Source: Lepisosteus oculatus (taxonomy: Eukaryota; Chordata; Actinopteri; Semionotiformes; Lepisosteidae). From it: a DNA stretch of 64,000 bases. The number at the start of each line of letters is the position of its first letter. Positions within the stretch are counted from its first letter, which is position 1. Under the pieces are notes generated by a model, which was not told the origin of the DNA, did not search any database, and worked only from the letters and a program-made list of their open reading frames with translations. Position numbers and translations under genes: made by a program. Shown here one piece after another: positions 51,048 through 63,185 of this stretch. The stretch lies in assembly GCF_040954835.1 (NCBI RefSeq), contig NC_090696.1:75639722-75703721 (forward strand), given 5' to 3'.

Positions 51048-53107
51048 CTTTAGAAGCAGTTTGGAAAAATAACATCAAACACGTTAGAACCTATTTCTTT
51101 CCTTTTTACATTCAATTAAAAACATAAAGCTGATCAAATATTTTGCTAGCCTTCAGTATAAGAGGTCAGTAATAACTCATCAAATGGTTATGAATTTAAT
51201 AATAATTGATATATGTAATTTATTAAATCGGTATTAATGAATACTTAACACACTAACTGAATTTGTAATGCAGATATAAAAAGTGGATTTTGCACGCCCT
51301 GAAAATAAAGCATTTCTCACATTTTAAAACATTTGAAAATACTGTAAGTTTCAATCTGCTTATTAAAAATTACAATTACAGCTAGATGAAAAAGAATACT
51401 GTACCTGCAATTCCCTCCTTGGAGAAGTTGAACCTGAGGGATTTGAAGGGCTAGCACGATCACTTCTGCACTCAGGCTCAGAACTGCTCAATATTTCATT
51501 AATTTCTGACTGGACCTAGAAAAAAATCAGGTTAAAGATTCATGTTTGATATATCATATTTAAAGGATAATGCATTAGTAAGATCACATTTAGAATATTA
51601 CGCACAATTTTAATCATCACCAAAAAAAAATATTGCTGCTTCGGAATCAGTCCAGAAAAGATACCATATAGGGCTTAAAGCAATGTCCTACACTCACAGG
51701 AAACAAGAACTGAACCATTTTAGTCTCGACCAGAGAAGATTAAGAGGAGACCTGATACTTCACAAAATGAAAAACATCCATCCAATCCGCACCACTTTAC
51801 TTTATCCAGTTCAGGGTTGTAAGGGAGCTGGAGCCTCTCCCAGTATCCCAGCAAGCATCTGGCCATCACAGGGTGCACAAAGACACAGACTCCCTCACAC
51901 CAGAGTGGTGGCTCTGTGGCTCAGGATCTGCGCCTGTGACTGGAAGGTTGATGGTTCAAATCCCGCGGCTCGCAGAGGAATCCTACTCCGTTGGGCCCCT
52001 GAGCAAGGCCCTTAACTCTAACTGCTCCAGGGGCGCTGTACAATGGCTGACCCTGCGCTCTGACCCCAAGCTTCTCTCCCTGTCTGTGTCTCCATGGAGA
52101 AAAGCTGGGGTATGCGAAAAGACGAATTCCTAATGCAAGAAATTGTATAGAAATTGTATAGGGCTAATAAAGAAACATTAAACACTAAACACCAGGGCCA
52201 GTTTTCCCAGAAGTCAGTTAACCGTCCAGCACCTCTTTAGCCTGTGCACGTCTTTGCACAGTGGCAGTGTCCTAGCCTATGAGGTTTAGCCAAGGCGCGG
52301 TTACTGTTCGTTGAAAACTTTAGACGGTGGGAGGATACCGGAGCACCTGGAGGAAACCCACGCGAACACGGGGAGAACATGCAAACTCCCAGAACTGAAC
52401 CCAGGACCCCAGCCACCGTGCAACCTATCGCTACCTGCCAAACGCGTTATCTGGCCTGAATGGCCTCTTCTGGTTTTTGACCTCTCTCTGTTCTTGCGCA
52501 GTACTGACACCAGCCCCCCTGTTGTACTCAGGGCACAGCCTGCCTGACTGGGAACTGCTTTTGTAGTTCTGAAACACACAGGCAGCCGCCGGCGGTCACA
52601 GTTTGGACCTGTAACGGAGCTCTGGGTCCATGCAAGAACGGATCATCCCGGGGTGGGGTTTTACTCACTGAAGAGACGGTCTTCAAGGTCTGCAGACGCA
52701 GCGCTTCAAACGTTTCCAGCTGTTGTCGCAGTACCTGCGTTAACAAGAGACATGAGCAGGACGTGAAGGAAGAACGACCCCCTCGGAAAATCAGATTGGG
52801 ATTTACGAATGACGTGCATAAAGTAGCAAAGACATCTTCAAATACATCTCGACTTCAGTAATAGATACAGTATTCCTAGCGTCATTTCAACTTGCTTAAA
52901 GACACTATGTAGATTTCCTCATTTTTAATGTCAACACGCAACAATAGCAACACAAATAGGTATATTATCATAGACCACGTATTTAGCATGTGAGGATTAA
53001 ACATTGTTTCAATATCTCCGGGTCGTTTCTCAGGCACTCCGATTGAAATAAGAAGTATCGATCCAATTGTTGCATACCTTCAAGGCCGAGTCGTCCTGGT
53101 TCTCCAT
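49019..53107 (-). CDS. CCDC110: Coiled-coil domain-containing protein 110 (4 coding exons seen; last exon uncertain)
   Basis: CCDC110 (KM-HN-1) is a coiled-coil protein known in human as a cancer/testis antigen; its molecular role is unknown. Coding exons: 53107-53078, 52734-52669, 51515-51405, 51047-49019, giving 745 residues before a split codon; human is about 833. The start MENQDDSALK plus VLRQQLETFEALRLQTLK matches human [34 protein letters not shown] follows, as human VQSEISEIL. The 2-kb exon encodes long heptad-rich helices (about residues 380-720), including EYSKQCVKELKKLLRKYEDL (human [20 protein letters not shown]). The exon ends with a good GTAAGG donor in phase 1, so a terminal exon must follow. 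The candidate at 48654 gives only about 21 residues. Position between CFAP96 and PDLIM3 supports the call. Confidence 0.9.
51405..51515 (-). CDS. CCDC110: CCDC110 coding exon 3
   Basis: There are 37 codons, [19 protein letters not shown] and a Ser/Pro-rich tail, donor GTACAG, phase 0. Confidence 0.92.
51598..51777 (+). repeat. CR1-like LINE C-terminal fragment
   Basis: The frame includes LNHFSLDQRRLRGDLI, the conserved end of CR1-type ORF2 (L..FSLEQRRLRGDLI). It is truncated. Confidence 0.75.
51778..52430 (+). repeat. Dispersed fish repeat split by a SINE
   Basis: The left part is 51778-51903 (ttatccagttcagggttgta, gggtgcacaaagacacag) and the right part 52184-52430 (agttaaccgtccagcacc, ggaggaaacccacgcgaaca). 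The tRNA-SINE between them was inserted later. Confidence 0.7.
51904..52190 (+). repeat. tRNA-derived SINE, copy 2
   Basis: It has a tRNA-like head with A box (tggctcaggatct) and B box (ggttcaaatcc), then ctgagcaaggcccttaactc, ggcgctgtacaatggctg and a tail ctaataaagaaac. Flanking acaccag on both sides is a likely target duplication. Confidence 0.8.
52430..52495 (+). repeat. CR1-like LINE 3' tail
   Basis: It contains cctgaatggcctcttctggt and ttgacctctctctgttctt, the usual end of this LINE family. Confidence 0.55.
52669..52734 (-). CDS. CCDC110: CCDC110 coding exon 2
   Basis: There are 22 codons, VLRQQLETFEALRLQTLKTV then SS, donor GTGAGT. Strong match to human. Confidence 0.93.
53078..53107 (-). 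CDS. CCDC110: CCDC110 first coding exon
   Basis: Ten codons, MENQDDSALK, then donor GTATGC. SALK joins VL of the next exon as in human. Confidence 0.88.
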
Positions 53108-53559
53108 CTCAGTCCAGGGAAGACCGCAGCCTTCATTTTCAACACATGCAAAACGAACAAATTATCCTGCTGAAGAGGCATTTGGCTTTCACAGCGCAAA
53201 CCAATCGAGTGCAATTATAAACACAGCAAAAGTCAGCAAAACTATAGGTTATTTCGCTTTTTTTATTGCGGTTAAAAACACGCACAGGAATAAACTTTTG
53301 CCAAGCACCAGGCACTTATTTACCAAAAAAAACTAATATTCAGAATAAATAATAAACGGGGCGTCTTGAAGTTAAATTAAACTCATTACAATTGCTTATC
53401 TTCACCCTAAACACCCTGGACAAATATCAGTTGGGATGTTTTTTAAAAAAAAATCGCGAAAGTGTTTTACCGTTTCCAAAAAAAAAACACAGCCAAAAGC
53501 CCTTAGTTTCTCAATGCCATGTGACTGTCGCTTTTACTCCTTTTCTGCAGTTTTAAGTT

Positions 53560-53830
53560 GCAAAATAAATCCTCGCCGTTCAAGCGCCCTCAAGTTGCTC
53601 ACCGGCCCCGCAACTGACAGCTCCTGTCCTGGTGGATTCCCCCGGGGGTGTTGCCATGGTGACGCAAACACTGCCCGGCCGCGGCCTCGGCCTCTGCGTC
53701 CGCGGGGCTGCGGTGGAGCCGCGCCGGCCGGGAGAGCGCGGCGCCCGGCTGTGGCAGCGCAGCTCTTCGCGGGTGAAGCCCGCCGGCTGCGCCGCCAAGT
53801 GTCGCCGATGGAGGCCGAATAATGAAGGGT
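53560..53830 (-). promoter_or_regulatory. CCDC110: CCDC110 CpG-rich promoter region
   Basis: GC- and CpG-dense patch 0.45-0.7 kb upstream of the ATG exon. It contains a GTTGCCATGGTGAC X-box at 53650-53663. The transcription start was not determined, and the open frames across it match no protein I know. Confidence 0.55.
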
Positions 53831-54263
53831 TCGTGCCGATGGTGGTGAAACACTCTGCCAGTGAGGATGGGAAGAATATTCTTTGGATAATTCAAAACTC
53901 TCTCTCTACCTGATCTCGCCCTTTTTCTAGTTACATTATCCCGAAACTTGTAAGAATACAAACAAAACAAAAGTATATTAACATAAATCTAACTACCAAC
54001 TGAAATAGAGAATTCTATATAACTCAACATATTTTAAACTGAGTAACTGAATAAAACAACAATAACACAGGCAATAAGGTTACGATACCTTTAAATTTAC
54101 AGCATGTAGGTACAATATAACCCTCCTGTGATTCTGCTGACTTCAGGGTTGTGAAGTACACTTTATAACGTGCAAAACTGGATAACAACAATAATATTGT
54201 GTTTTTTTTTTAAGGAAGTGTAATTCTTGTATGTTAAAAGACCTGGATAAGAGTGCCTCTTAT

Positions 54264-54520
54264 GTCCATCCCTTCATTTTCCAACCTCTTCATCCAGTTC
54301 AGGGCTGCAGGGGGGCTGGAGTTTATCCCAGCAAGCAAGGGGCACATAGCGGGGCAAACCAGGACGCCAGTCCATCGCATCACACTCACCCGGGGCTGGT
54401 TTTCCCAGAAGCCACTTAACTTTCCAGTGTGTCTTTGCGACATACTGTGAGAGGAAGCTGGAGCACCTGGAGAACATACAAACTCCATGCAGACAGCACC
54501 CTAGGTCCAGAATGGAACTG
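54264..54520 (+). repeat. Dispersed fish repeat, intergenic copy
   Basis: It has cttcatccagttcagggctg, ggagtttatcccagcaagca, ggacgccagtccatcgca and gagaacatacaaactcc, in the same order as at 42809. Confidence 0.7.
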
Positions 54521-55639
54521 AGGACTCCACTGAGCTGCCCTCCTAATAATAATAAGAATACGAGAAAGAATAATTGCTGTCTTTCCTCCTTGAAAATGAA
54601 GTTCAAAAGTACTTAAATGGTGTGATGACAACTGATGTACACTAGTAGTCGCTGGAACAGTGTATACAGACTGTCACTGGCTTCCCCTCATACTTCTTGC
54701 CTTGTGAAGTGTTAAAGTCTTTCAATTAGGCTATTACCACTCTCCCAAAAGTATGTGGACACAACCGCCTGCCAGCACAGTGACCCCCAGCTAAACGGAT
54801 ACCAAGTTACATTTCAAAGGTACTTGCGGAAGATGTGCAAAAATAAAATCTCCATTTCAATGAATATATGCTTCACAATTCAGAATTTTCCCAAAGAGGC
54901 TTCCATAAATAATTTGTTGCCGGGTCTTCCGCAGAAATGAAGTGCCCTCCGAGGAATATTTTTTTCTGAGTCTTTTTTATCCTTATGTGACCAAAGAGGA
55001 ATGACACGAATAGGAGATCCGAGAGCGCATTTCTAGTTTGATGCCAGCGCTTTATTTATTACAAGTACTCATGGTCAGCTACCATAAGCTATTTATAAAG
55101 GCTACAGCCATCCTTTTCTGGCAGGCTGTCTTCGAGTATTTGTCCTCGGGGTCAGAAATACAAGATGTTACTAAATTGGGAGCATGTGGAACTTCCTTTG
55201 TGGAGCAGGATTTGAAAGAGGGAAAAAACAGTTTTAAACTTAAAAACATCCGTCCCATTAATAGTATCCCTAATCATATTTTACCACTGGCCTGAAATGT
55301 CAAAGTCATTGAGATCTTGCACGAAGATGATTACATTCCAACTTTCCAAAATACAGCCCATGATTTCTGTTACTTTAGTCGTATTCTATCGCTTTATTAT
55401 AACATCAAGTGAAACTAGTGTAATATAACTGAAATTGGTCATTTAACTGTGATTAAATACTGTAGGAGCATCACTTCCAGGGCCAGTGTGGGACAATATA
55501 AAAACTGGGGCCATTGTTCATCAGTTGAATGACTGGGACCATGTCTTAATTCAAAAGTGCTTTGGACTGATTGGAAAGCTATACCCAAAAATTTATAAAG
55601 GTCTGTAGAGGTCTATACAGGACCAGCAATGTACCAGTG

Positions 55640-55880
55640 CAGACGTTAAACATCTGTTCAGATTAGGCTGTAAACCAGGCATCAGTGAATAATGGTGAAG
55701 TACATATCATAGGATACAGGTAGAGGAGGCACGTCTTTACACCAAGGGTTGTGGGAGCCTGCTGCAATATACCCAGTCAAGTTGCTGAAAATGATACCTT
55801 GCTTTCATTAAGGAAGAGCTCTTTGAGATCCTAAGATCCATTAACTATGTGCAAACGTGGCCTCATCTTGTTTGTATCCT
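55640..55880 (+). repeat. CR1-like LINE 3' end fragment
   Basis: It has aggaggcacgtctttacacc, gggttgtgggagcctgctgc, cagtcaagttgctgaaaat and a decayed tail. The order is that of a fish CR1-type 3' end. Confidence 0.6.
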
Positions 55881-58800
55881 TTCAAATGTTGTGCACTTTG
55901 CCTCCAGTCACTGAAATTGTTTCTCATTAACGATGGATGATTATGTACTATGGCCCTTTTCATGCCTAGTGCATCTAATATGGTATCTGCTTTTAAGGGA
56001 ATATGTAGCTTTATTTTTCATATGCATGATTTATTTCGTGTTGGAGTGACTGTCAGAAAGTTTTATATTCTGCCTCATCTTTTAATGAACATAAAAATAT
56101 GAAGTATTTGTTACCAGCTGATTTGTGTTTTCTGGTGCTCCTCATAATAACTTGCTGTATTTGGTTTGCTGTGACAAAGCAGCTGTCAATGTTTCTCCTG
56201 CGCTCTGACTGAAGCAGCCTGGCTTGATTTGGACACCGACTGACCGGAGAGACGTATTGACCAGGTGTTGACCCCATCTTGAATGACACCCGCTGTTGGA
56301 GTAGTAGTGTAAAAAAAACAAAAAAGAAAAAAAAGAGTCTTCTTTGTACAGTGCACAGAAATAAACCTTTTGACAAATTTGGATTTTTAAGCTTTTACTA
56401 TGCAATGTAGCTGTCCTGAAATCCACTCTGAGTCTTAGGAAAAAAGTAATACTGTAATAATGTGTTATTAATTATGTAGCATTAATTTTCCTTATAGTTT
56501 TTGTGCATCTAGGCCACAGCTAAAAGGATAAAGTGTATTTTATTAATTTTAAGTAGATTTAACAGCAGTTATGGGAGAAAAAACAGTACGCCTTCATTCA
56601 TATTGCAGGCTGTGCAGAATGAGCAGGCCAGGAAATGTCCTCATACATCCTTGTGAGAGTTTTCACACCAGCATTTAGTCATCACTGCATGTCACCAAGG
56701 CAACCTTGTCCAAATAGAATTACACATGCCCCAGAGGTTAATTCACCGTGAAATTATGGAATACACTTGACACTTGATCTTTGGGATGGTTTTCGGATAG
56801 AGGAACAAATCTGGCAGCGGTTGAAAATGAGAGTGACCCAGGTCACTGGTGACAAGGAAGGATTGAAGCTTAAGGATAATATTTTCCTACGGACACTGTA
56901 ACACTACACCCTTTATGAGGCCAAAGGGATGCCCACAGGGTATTAATCAGAATTGAGGGCTTGTCTCCTGGGTTTCCCATCTGATATTTAGGATGTGCGT
57001 GCTTTCCTTTCTCCATGTTAAGCTTTTTTTCTAATCTAGCGCTGCCTTCAGTGAAAAACCCCACACGACTGCAACACTCCTTAGAGCACCTCATGTAGCT
57101 CTGAGACTCGTGCACACACCCATTGGAGAAGAGTCCCTTCAAAGAAGATTTACTGCCAAACATCTTCCAGCATCAACCATATGTTTTTCCGGTTTTGTAA
57201 TCCCTTAATTCATTGACATTCATTGGGAAGGTGTCCAATCTGAGCCCGAGACCAAGTCGTACAGATTCCTTCTGTGTTCCAGTATGACCTTCCAATATGG
57301 CAGTGCGTTGATATTGTAGAATATCTTTCCATCCAGCCATTTTCTAAACACGCCAGTCAGCTCAGGGATCGTTTAATATACCAAGGTGCGAAAGGGATTG
57401 AAGGCCTTTTTTAATTTGGGAAACGACTTCAGGAATGATTACAAGTTAGGGCCGCTGAGGTGAAAGTGAACTTGGCTGCTGTCCCTCCTCATGATAAACT
57501 CCGGTGACTCAGAGCTCAGCTGGAACACGAACCAGCACATTTAGGGGTCCCCCGTGTCCGGGACGGGGAACCCCTGGCCTGAGGGAACGGTATCGATCGT
57601 GCACACTGGATGGGAATGCGGGGGTGTAGTGGCCAGGCCAAAGCCTCAGCTGAAAGGACACTTCTTGTAATCAGTGTCATTCACTGAGTAAGTGCGCTCT
57701 CTGGCTTCGTTCGGCTGGAAGGTGCCTCAGTCTGGGTGAGAGTGCCTTCAGTAGGCCACAGCTAATGCACCAGAGAGCTGATGTGTTAATAAAGTTAGAG
57801 GCTATCCAAGATCTCTGGGGCCCCATCAGTCATAGTGTGTTCCAGTGTGCCCCCATTGACCCGAGATGGGAGTCTTCAGTAGCAGCTAGTTTCATACCTC
57901 CACAACGCAGAGGTGTCATAATGTCATAAAGTATATTGCCTATGAAGGGAGGATGTGTAATGGTACTGTATAATAATAACACGTTCAAATTATGGATTTA
58001 AAATTTCCACTAATTCTGAGTGACCACTACAAGAACAGCATATGAATATCTCTGAATATCATATGATGGCTCTTAAGGCTTTTTTGTGATGTTGGTCGTG
58101 AATGGACCTGATATGAACACAGAGGATATGGCCTATTAAACACTGAGGTTGTGTGAGCATTCGTGTGACTATGCACCTGGTTGGTTTGCAGTGACTCCCA
58201 GGTTCTTAAACTTATTGGTTGCGGAAGACTTTCACAGCATCAGCACAGGACTAAACATCAAGGTAAAGCAGAATTCAGCTCATTCCCACTCTCACTGTAC
58301 ACAAAGTTATAGGAAAACCATAATCTCAAGTGTTTATACTTTCAATAGTCTTGCAGCCGAATGATAAATGTTTGCTTTGATTCGTATGTATATATAAAAT
58401 TTGGTTTTAAGTCTTTCCCAGTTCGACATGTAAACAGCCCTTCAAGCAGGAATTAATGTTGACCTCTTTATGTGCTCCTGCTACATCTCTCTGTGTCCCA
58501 TTTTGTCTCAGTGTTGGTGTGACAGCTCGGTGTCCATTCTTAAATGGGAGCATCCATTCATTTTCACTGTCAAACAAAATCACTGGGCAGGATACATCCT
58601 GGATGGGCGCATCTTAAATAGAACACAGGGAGTATACTAAGCACTATATATGATGCTTTTTCACAAACTGATGTTCAGAATCATGATAATATTTAGCCCT
58701 GACACTGCTTCACGTGGCTGTGACTCATAATAGAATCACGTCTGTTTTCAAGACAGGAACTCTCTAATGTGACACAGATCCTGCCTTATGACCAGACAGC

Positions 58801-59899
58801 ACAACTCTGTGGTCTGCGCGGCTATTTGTATATCAGATGTTTTGGATATAAATGCTCTTCAGAGAAAGACAAGCCATCACCTTTTCATCACTGCTTTTTT
58901 AATTGCTATTGTGCTGAAAACAGAGGATTAAACCGATGGAGTCTGAATCGCTTTGTTGAAGGGAAGCAACAGCTGAAATTCATTTAAATGAAATACATTC
59001 TCCATGAGACTAAATGTGCAAAATGCAACTTTAAAATATGTAAGTAGATGCCATAATAATCCAGCATATTATTTGCCTATTTGCTATATTTTTTTTTCAC
59101 ATGTGGGCAAGAAGCAAAACTAAATTTCTCTGAAATTACATGTGTTGAAGTACCTGCCCAGCATCCAGAGCACCTAGAGCTAAGGAAAACCAGCACGTTT
59201 CATTAAACATTTGAATTCTGTATGTTTTTTCATGCTTCTGCCATTCCCAACATCAAAACTCTTGCATTACACTATTTCTAAAGACTGTATATACCTTTTA
59301 CTCATTAAAGCCATTTGCAGAAGTGATTTGTATTCTGGATAAACAAAGAAAAACAAATCATACCTACTTCAGTTACTGGAAAAAACAAAACAAAACGCAG
59401 TGTTTCATGATAGAGAAGAGAAGTCGCATTTCAGTGCTAGGTTTGGATAACTCAATCTAAGCACATGCAAATACATATGCTAATAAAATTGCTTACTGCA
59501 AAACAGCCTTTCCTGTTGTAGCTGAATGTAACCTTATATACAGTATCTGACAGACTGGCCACTGCGTGTAAGATTCATTCTCAGTTCTGACACTTAAGGG
59601 AAACAAATGTGGATTTCCTTTGACTTTTGTCAGTCTACTGAATAAGGTATGAAGATTGCGATCTTCCAGCCTGACTCAATATTAACCTACGTGCATTTCA
59701 AAAGGATTAAAAACCTATCGGTCTGAATCCCTTCTTATGATACCTACCGACCATGCAGCAAGACTTATTTTTAAAAAGAGAGATTTTTACAGCTCAGCTA
59801 TATCAATAGTTCGATTTTTATGTGTGTGCGGATTATGACCTGTTGAACAGACATACTGCAACAGTCAGACTGGACGAGGTCTGCAGTTCGGAGTCTGTT
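55881..59899. other. CCDC110-PDLIM3 intergenic DNA
   Basis: AT-rich, with no exon match and no RNA gene seen. Its right part should include the PDLIM3 3' UTR, whose end I could not place. Confidence 0.45.
56691..56704 (+). promoter_or_regulatory. Isolated RFX X-box-like motif
   Basis: GTCACCAAGGCAAC has both X-box half sites at the standard two-base spacing. It lies in the gap between CCDC110 and PDLIM3, 3.6 kb from the nearest exon. Confidence 0.35.
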
Positions 59900-60089
59900 T
59901 TAAGCTGTAGGGTAAACAGTGACAGCATCGTATCCCTCTGGCGGTTTCATCCGGGCCCGGGCGTGATTTTCGCAGTACAGCTGACCTTCCACGACGAAGT
60001 AGCCCTTCTGCTTCAGATTCATGTCGCAGTCGGAACAGACGAAGCAGCCCGGGTGGCGGAACTTGTCCCGGGCCTTCACCACCGTCCCC
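59900..60089 (-). CDS. PDLIM3: PDLIM3 terminal coding exon, LIM domain second part
   Basis: It reads [40 protein letters not shown] and the [10 protein letters not shown] end, stop TAA at 59900-59902. It holds most zinc ligands. Confidence 0.96.
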
Positions 60090-60859
60090 CTGCGTGAGGA
60101 GGAAAGGACAGTGGTTCCTGTCAGAGGAAATAACGCCACGCCCCAGACATCTTTACTGTCACGGCACCGACGAACCAAAACATTTGCCTCGCGTTGCCCA
60201 TTGTGCTGGAGTTTTTTTTGCAGACAGCATAAACGACGCGTGGTGAGCGTCAAGGCCCAGACGGAGAAAAAAAGAGAAACTCCCCACTTCCACTGGCCCG
60301 CTCCTCTGAAAGTAAAAACGAGTTTGAGAGGGAATCTCCCCCTGGAGGGAGACTGCATCGCCAAAAGCCCAACAAGCTCGTAGACGAACGCAAAAGAGAC
60401 TGCGTTTTCACTGCCTATGACCTGCTCTCCTGACGTTTCCCCCAAAGATTTAACCCCAAATCTCCCTTTCAACCCACCAATGCCAAATCTGAGATATTTA
60501 TTTTAAAAAAAGGAACTTTTTGATGCGAGCAGCAGGTGTTATTCGGGGGCCGCAATTTTTATTTTTTTTACTCTGGTTTCTTTCCCGGAAAGGAAGCGAG
60601 GCCGGCGCTGCCCGGCGCTGGGATGGCTCTGCGGGGCTCCGAGCGGCGCGCGGACAGGGTGGCCACTCACACGATGCCGTTGCCACACTTGTCACAGATG
60701 GGCAGCTTCTGGAGGGTCCCGCTCGAGCTGGGGGGCTTTGTCACGGGGGCCTTCACGCTCCGGATCCCGCTGGGCCGCGTGCCTGGCGGAGGAGTCCACA
60801 AACAGGTGGGGCTGTTAAAGGATGGACACCGCTGCCAGGGGAGACAGCAGCTCCGTTTC

Positions 60860-60905
<46 letters not shown>

Positions 60906-63185
60906 TTTACAGGTAATGGGGATCCCCTCCACCAGGATGCAGCCCCACCTGGATGATGTGCCAGTACTCTCATCACACCCCAGCTCTCAGTGGGGAGGAG
61001 AGCAGAGTAATGAAGCCAGTTCAGAGAGGGGGATTATTAGGAGGCCATGATTGGTAAGGACCAATGGGAAATTGGGCCAGGACGCCGGGGTTACACCCCT
61101 ACTCTTTTTCGAGAAACACCCTGGGATTTTTAATGACCACAGAGAGTCAGGACCTCGGTTTTACATCTCATCCGAAGGACGGCACCTGTTTACACTATAG
61201 TGTCCCCGTCACTATACTGGACATTAGGACCCACATGGTCCGCAGGGTGAGCGCCCCCTGCTGGCCCAACTAACACTACTTCCATTACATTATTACATCC
61301 ATTATGATGTAACCTTATTTTCGTAACCTTAATTTTGTGATTTTTGTGATTCTTGTGATTTTTGTGATTCTGGTGAGTTTGCAGAAAAGACATTTCATCG
61401 CCAGCAACTACTGCTGCACACTGCATTGTTGCGCATTGGATAGATAATCTTTGATTTGATTTGAGACAGAAATCACTGCGCAGTTCTCAGTCAGGGCTCA
61501 AGAGGAGCAGGATGTCTGCGAGCAAACCGAGTGTGACTACATTCTCAACTTTCTGGATCTGTAGCGATGTAATAGAAACATCACCAAAAGGCCGAAAGAA
61601 AATGAAAAAAAACCTGTTTCTGTTTCCAAACAACGGCTCAGAACAAGGGTCTACTCCTCGTGCCGATGATGACTACATATCTGGTGTTGGATGTTCCGAC
61701 ATTTAGGGACAAGGCAAATAAAGGAAATAATAATGGAAAAAATGAAAAAAATGGGATGTACCAAAAATGACAGCAATAAAAGCAATAGGAACAGATTAAA
61801 CTAAATTACTTTACTTTAGGGGTTGTAAATATCCCTTTATAAACGCCTGACAATAGTCGTAATTACCATTTACCATTACTAGGGACCATTTATTACTAAG
61901 TTATTAACACTCTATTAATACTCTGTAATTCTATATCTATAAGGAATTTATCTATTACAACTGGGACCCTTAATCTAACGTGTTGCTGTCATTCTGGTGA
62001 CACAGTGCGCTGCAGCCTGAACAGGCTCAGTCTGAAAGGGGCCTGCCCGTCTGCGGGTATGCGCCTGGTATTTTCACAGCACAAGGATGCTCTCCGTTGC
62101 GCGGGCGGACAGAAGCCGCGGCGTGAAACGGAAGCAGCCCCGGCGGGCGCGTGAAAGTCCTCACCGTCCTGCACGTAGTCCTGCAGGGCTCTGAAGGAGC
62201 CGGACTGGCGCGGCTCATGAGGCTCCTCCTGGTCCTGCTGGAGCATCCGGTACACGTGGGAGTCTTCTATGGAGGACGTGGCAGGCGCGCTGCGGGGGAC
62301 AGCGCGCGGGCGTGAGCGGGCCACTCGTGCGACCGCCAGGAAGACGACCCCTGCAGGTCTCCCATTTCTGACCGCGTTACCCGACACAGGGCCGTGGGGG
62401 AGCAGGGGGCTATCCCGGGTGAGCACCGGGTGCAACGCCCTGCGCGGGACGCCAGGCCACCGCGGTGCTGCGCATCTTTCCAGAACCCGTTTTCTGCTGC
62501 TGCCCGGAGTCAGGCACAGATGCCCCAGACGAAAGCTGAGGCCTAAGTAGTGTCTCTACTTAAGGGTAATCTTCAATAAAAATGTATTCTTGTTTTTTTT
62601 TAAATCCGGTGTTGTATATTCCCCATGGATGGTGCCACCCCAAGACTGGCACTTCTTCTGCGTTTTCATCTGAGTGAGAATTTGACGTACAAAAAGGTGC
62701 CACGTCCGACGCTGGAGAGCGTTTACCAACTACCACAGGCTTATGCCAGTGACGCCGGAGCCAATTGAACCGTTTCTTTGTTTGGAGGAAGATACAACAG
62801 AGGAGAAAGGGACTAAAAACACTGCACAAGCGTGCACTGACTGTGCAGGCCCACAGTCCTGGCACTCTCAGAGCTCTGATTACCTGAGATGGGCCTGCTC
62901 GCCTAACGTCGCCGTCTTTCCCTGCAGCGTGCTCAGAATAGTGGCATCTGAGTACAGCGGCAGCGGAGAGTTATACTGAGAGCTGAGGACCCTAGCCCCT
63001 GTCGGGCCAGCCCTGCAGTTCACAGGAGGGGGTGCTGCTTGTGAGGCACTGCAGGAGGTGCTACCAGTCACCAGGGGGGGCCGCTGAGCCAAGGCCACAG
63101 GCTTGCTGAAACCACTGAGGGGCGCCGTGGGGCCACGAAGGGAGGTGACATTGAATGACCAGGACACGACAGCGACACCAGCCAA
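59900..63185 (-). CDS. PDLIM3: PDZ and LIM domain protein 3 / ALP, C-terminal part (4 exons; rest outside window)
   Basis: PDLIM3 (actinin-associated LIM protein, ALP) is a PDZ-LIM adaptor that binds alpha-actinin at muscle Z-discs. Exons: up to about 63185-62884, 62289-62165, 60782-60671, 60089-59900. The first carries [20 protein letters not shown], the ALP-like/ZM-type motif (human TPMQLYSDDNIMETLQGQ). Next come [12 protein letters not shown] and [11 protein letters not shown], then the LIM domain with ligands C-X2-C-X16-H-X2-C-X2-C-X2-C-X17-C-X2-H. It ends [14 protein letters not shown] (human PPEGYDTVTLYPKA). The N-terminal PDZ exons lie beyond base 64000. PDLIM1 and PDLIM4 are related, but the sequence and neighbours point to PDLIM3. 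Confidence 0.94.
60671..60782 (-). CDS. PDLIM3: PDLIM3 exon, LIM domain start
   Basis: It reads [20 protein letters not shown] and [12 protein letters not shown], leaving phase 2 at GTGAGT. CDKC gives the first two zinc ligands. Confidence 0.94.
60860..60904 (+). repeat. (TAA)n microsatellite
   Basis: About 15 TAA units, forming the tail of the reversed 5S-type SINE copy next to it. Confidence 0.9.
60905..61284 (-). repeat. 5S-type SINE, copy 3, lacking the 5S head
   Basis: Body and tail match copies 1 and 2 (ccagttcagagagggggatt, ggttacacccctactctttt, cgagaaacaccctgggattt). It stops after gcgccccctgctggccc, before the 5S-like head. It holds a CTCF-like core at 61251-61264. Confidence 0.8.
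62165..62289 (-). CDS. PDLIM3: PDLIM3 exon upstream of LIM
   Basis: It reads [20 protein letters not shown] and [16 protein letters not shown], leaving phase 1 at GTGAGG. It matches human [20 protein letters not shown]. Confidence 0.95.
62884..63185 (-). CDS. PDLIM3: PDLIM3 exon with ALP/ZM-type motif (5' edge uncertain)
   Basis: The 3' part is secure: [20 protein letters not shown], then [13 protein letters not shown], donor GTAATC, phase 2. The frame stays open to 63185, and several AG sites (including ctgcag ending at 63013) could be the acceptor. Confidence 0.8.

Noticed and set aside
53599-53970. GC-rich open frames at the CCDC110 CpG patch
   Set aside because: They occur on both strands and have arginine/proline-rich content typical of CpG islands. 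No homology was recognised.
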